The position numbers and the translations under genes are program-made. Below the pieces are notes generated by a model, which did no database searches, was not told the origin of the DNA, and saw nothing but the letters and a program-made list of their open reading frames with translations. Below are positions 5,162 to 5,304 of a stretch of DNA of 5,304 nucleotides, piece after piece. Numbering within the stretch: position 1 is the first letter of the stretch; each line of letters begins with the position of its first letter. The DNA comes from an uncultured Clostridia bacterium (lineage in GTDB: Bacteria; Bacillota; Clostridia; Christensenellales; CAG-917): the NCBI GenBank assembly GCA_947174215.1, contig CAMWIB010000091.1, positions 1-5,304 on the forward strand, read 5' to 3'.

Positions 5162-5304
5162 ATGGCAAACAAAGATTATAATGCACGCGACATAAACGTC
5201 TTAGAGGGCTTGGAGGCTGTCAGAAAACGCCCCGGTATGTATATCGGTACTACGGGTGAGAAGGGTATGCACCATATCCTTTGGGAGATAATCGACAACA
5301 GTAT
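5162..5304 (+). CDS. Type II DNA topoisomerase ATPase subunit (GyrB or ParE), N-terminal 47 codons
   Basis: The ATG at 5162 follows AAGGAA (5153-5158), a somewhat close but acceptable ribosome binding site, and the frame is open to the right edge. The segment LEGLEAVRKRPGMYIG (14-29), then GMHHILWEIIDNS (35-47), is the diagnostic start of the GyrB/ParE family. These are the B subunits that bind and hydrolyse ATP to drive strand passage, partnered with GyrA or ParC. Glu42 and Asn46 fall at the same numbers as the catalytic Glu and the magnesium-binding Asn of E. coli GyrB, so the GHKL ATPase site looks intact as far as visible. GyrB and ParE cannot be separated on 47 residues. The absence of recF upstream hints at a locus outside dnaA-recF, which slightly favours parE or a second B subunit, but this is weak. 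Confidence 0.95.
   Translation, partial: MANKDYNARDINVLEGLEAVRKRPGMYIGTTGEKGMHHILWEIIDNS

Overview
The window looks like chromosomal DNA of a Gram-positive, Clostridia-like Firmicute. Supporting this are a DegV-family protein, a MurG of the clostridial type (glycine-rich motif GGGTGGH, HESD...GLANK segment), GGAG/GAGGTG-type ribosome binding sites, and well-formed sigma-A-like promoters. The assignment is inferred from protein character only. No phage, transposase, CRISPR or RNA gene is visible.

Layout, left to right. (1) The 3' half of a DegV-family fatty-acid-binding protein gene (+) ends at 431 and is followed by a strong rho-independent terminator. (2) A leftward block (-) runs convergently into that terminator: murG (start about 3592, end 2369), then a 461-residue membrane-anchored extracellular protein of unknown function (2420-1035), then a small lysine-rich multi-pass membrane protein (983-555). 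murG and the 461-residue gene overlap by 52 bp and are probably translationally coupled. The small membrane protein has its own near-consensus promoter, buried in the last codons of the 461-residue gene. (3) A divergent intergenic region (3593-3849) holds one copy of a dispersed repeat, a terminator-like hairpin in the murG leader, and a good promoter reading right. (4) An alpha/beta hydrolase of the lysophospholipase / monoacylglycerol-lipase type (+, 3850-4782) has a complete catalytic triad. (5) A 379-bp non-coding stretch (4783-5161) holds a degenerate duplication of the hydrolase 3' end, a second copy of the dispersed repeat, a GC-rich hairpin, a terminator and an AT-rich promoter region. 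(6) The first 47 codons of a type II topoisomerase ATPase subunit (gyrB or parE) run off the right edge.

The genes do not form one pathway. MurG makes lipid II for peptidoglycan, and the anchored 461-residue protein may be an envelope protein co-expressed with it. DegV and the hydrolase are lipid-related but in separate transcription units. I see no convincing new biological system. The oddities worth a second look are a 13-residue-period Asn/Thr-rich insertion in the C-terminal domain of MurG, the embedded promoter, the murG leader hairpin with no visible Shine-Dalgarno, and the repeat copies flanking the hydrolase gene.
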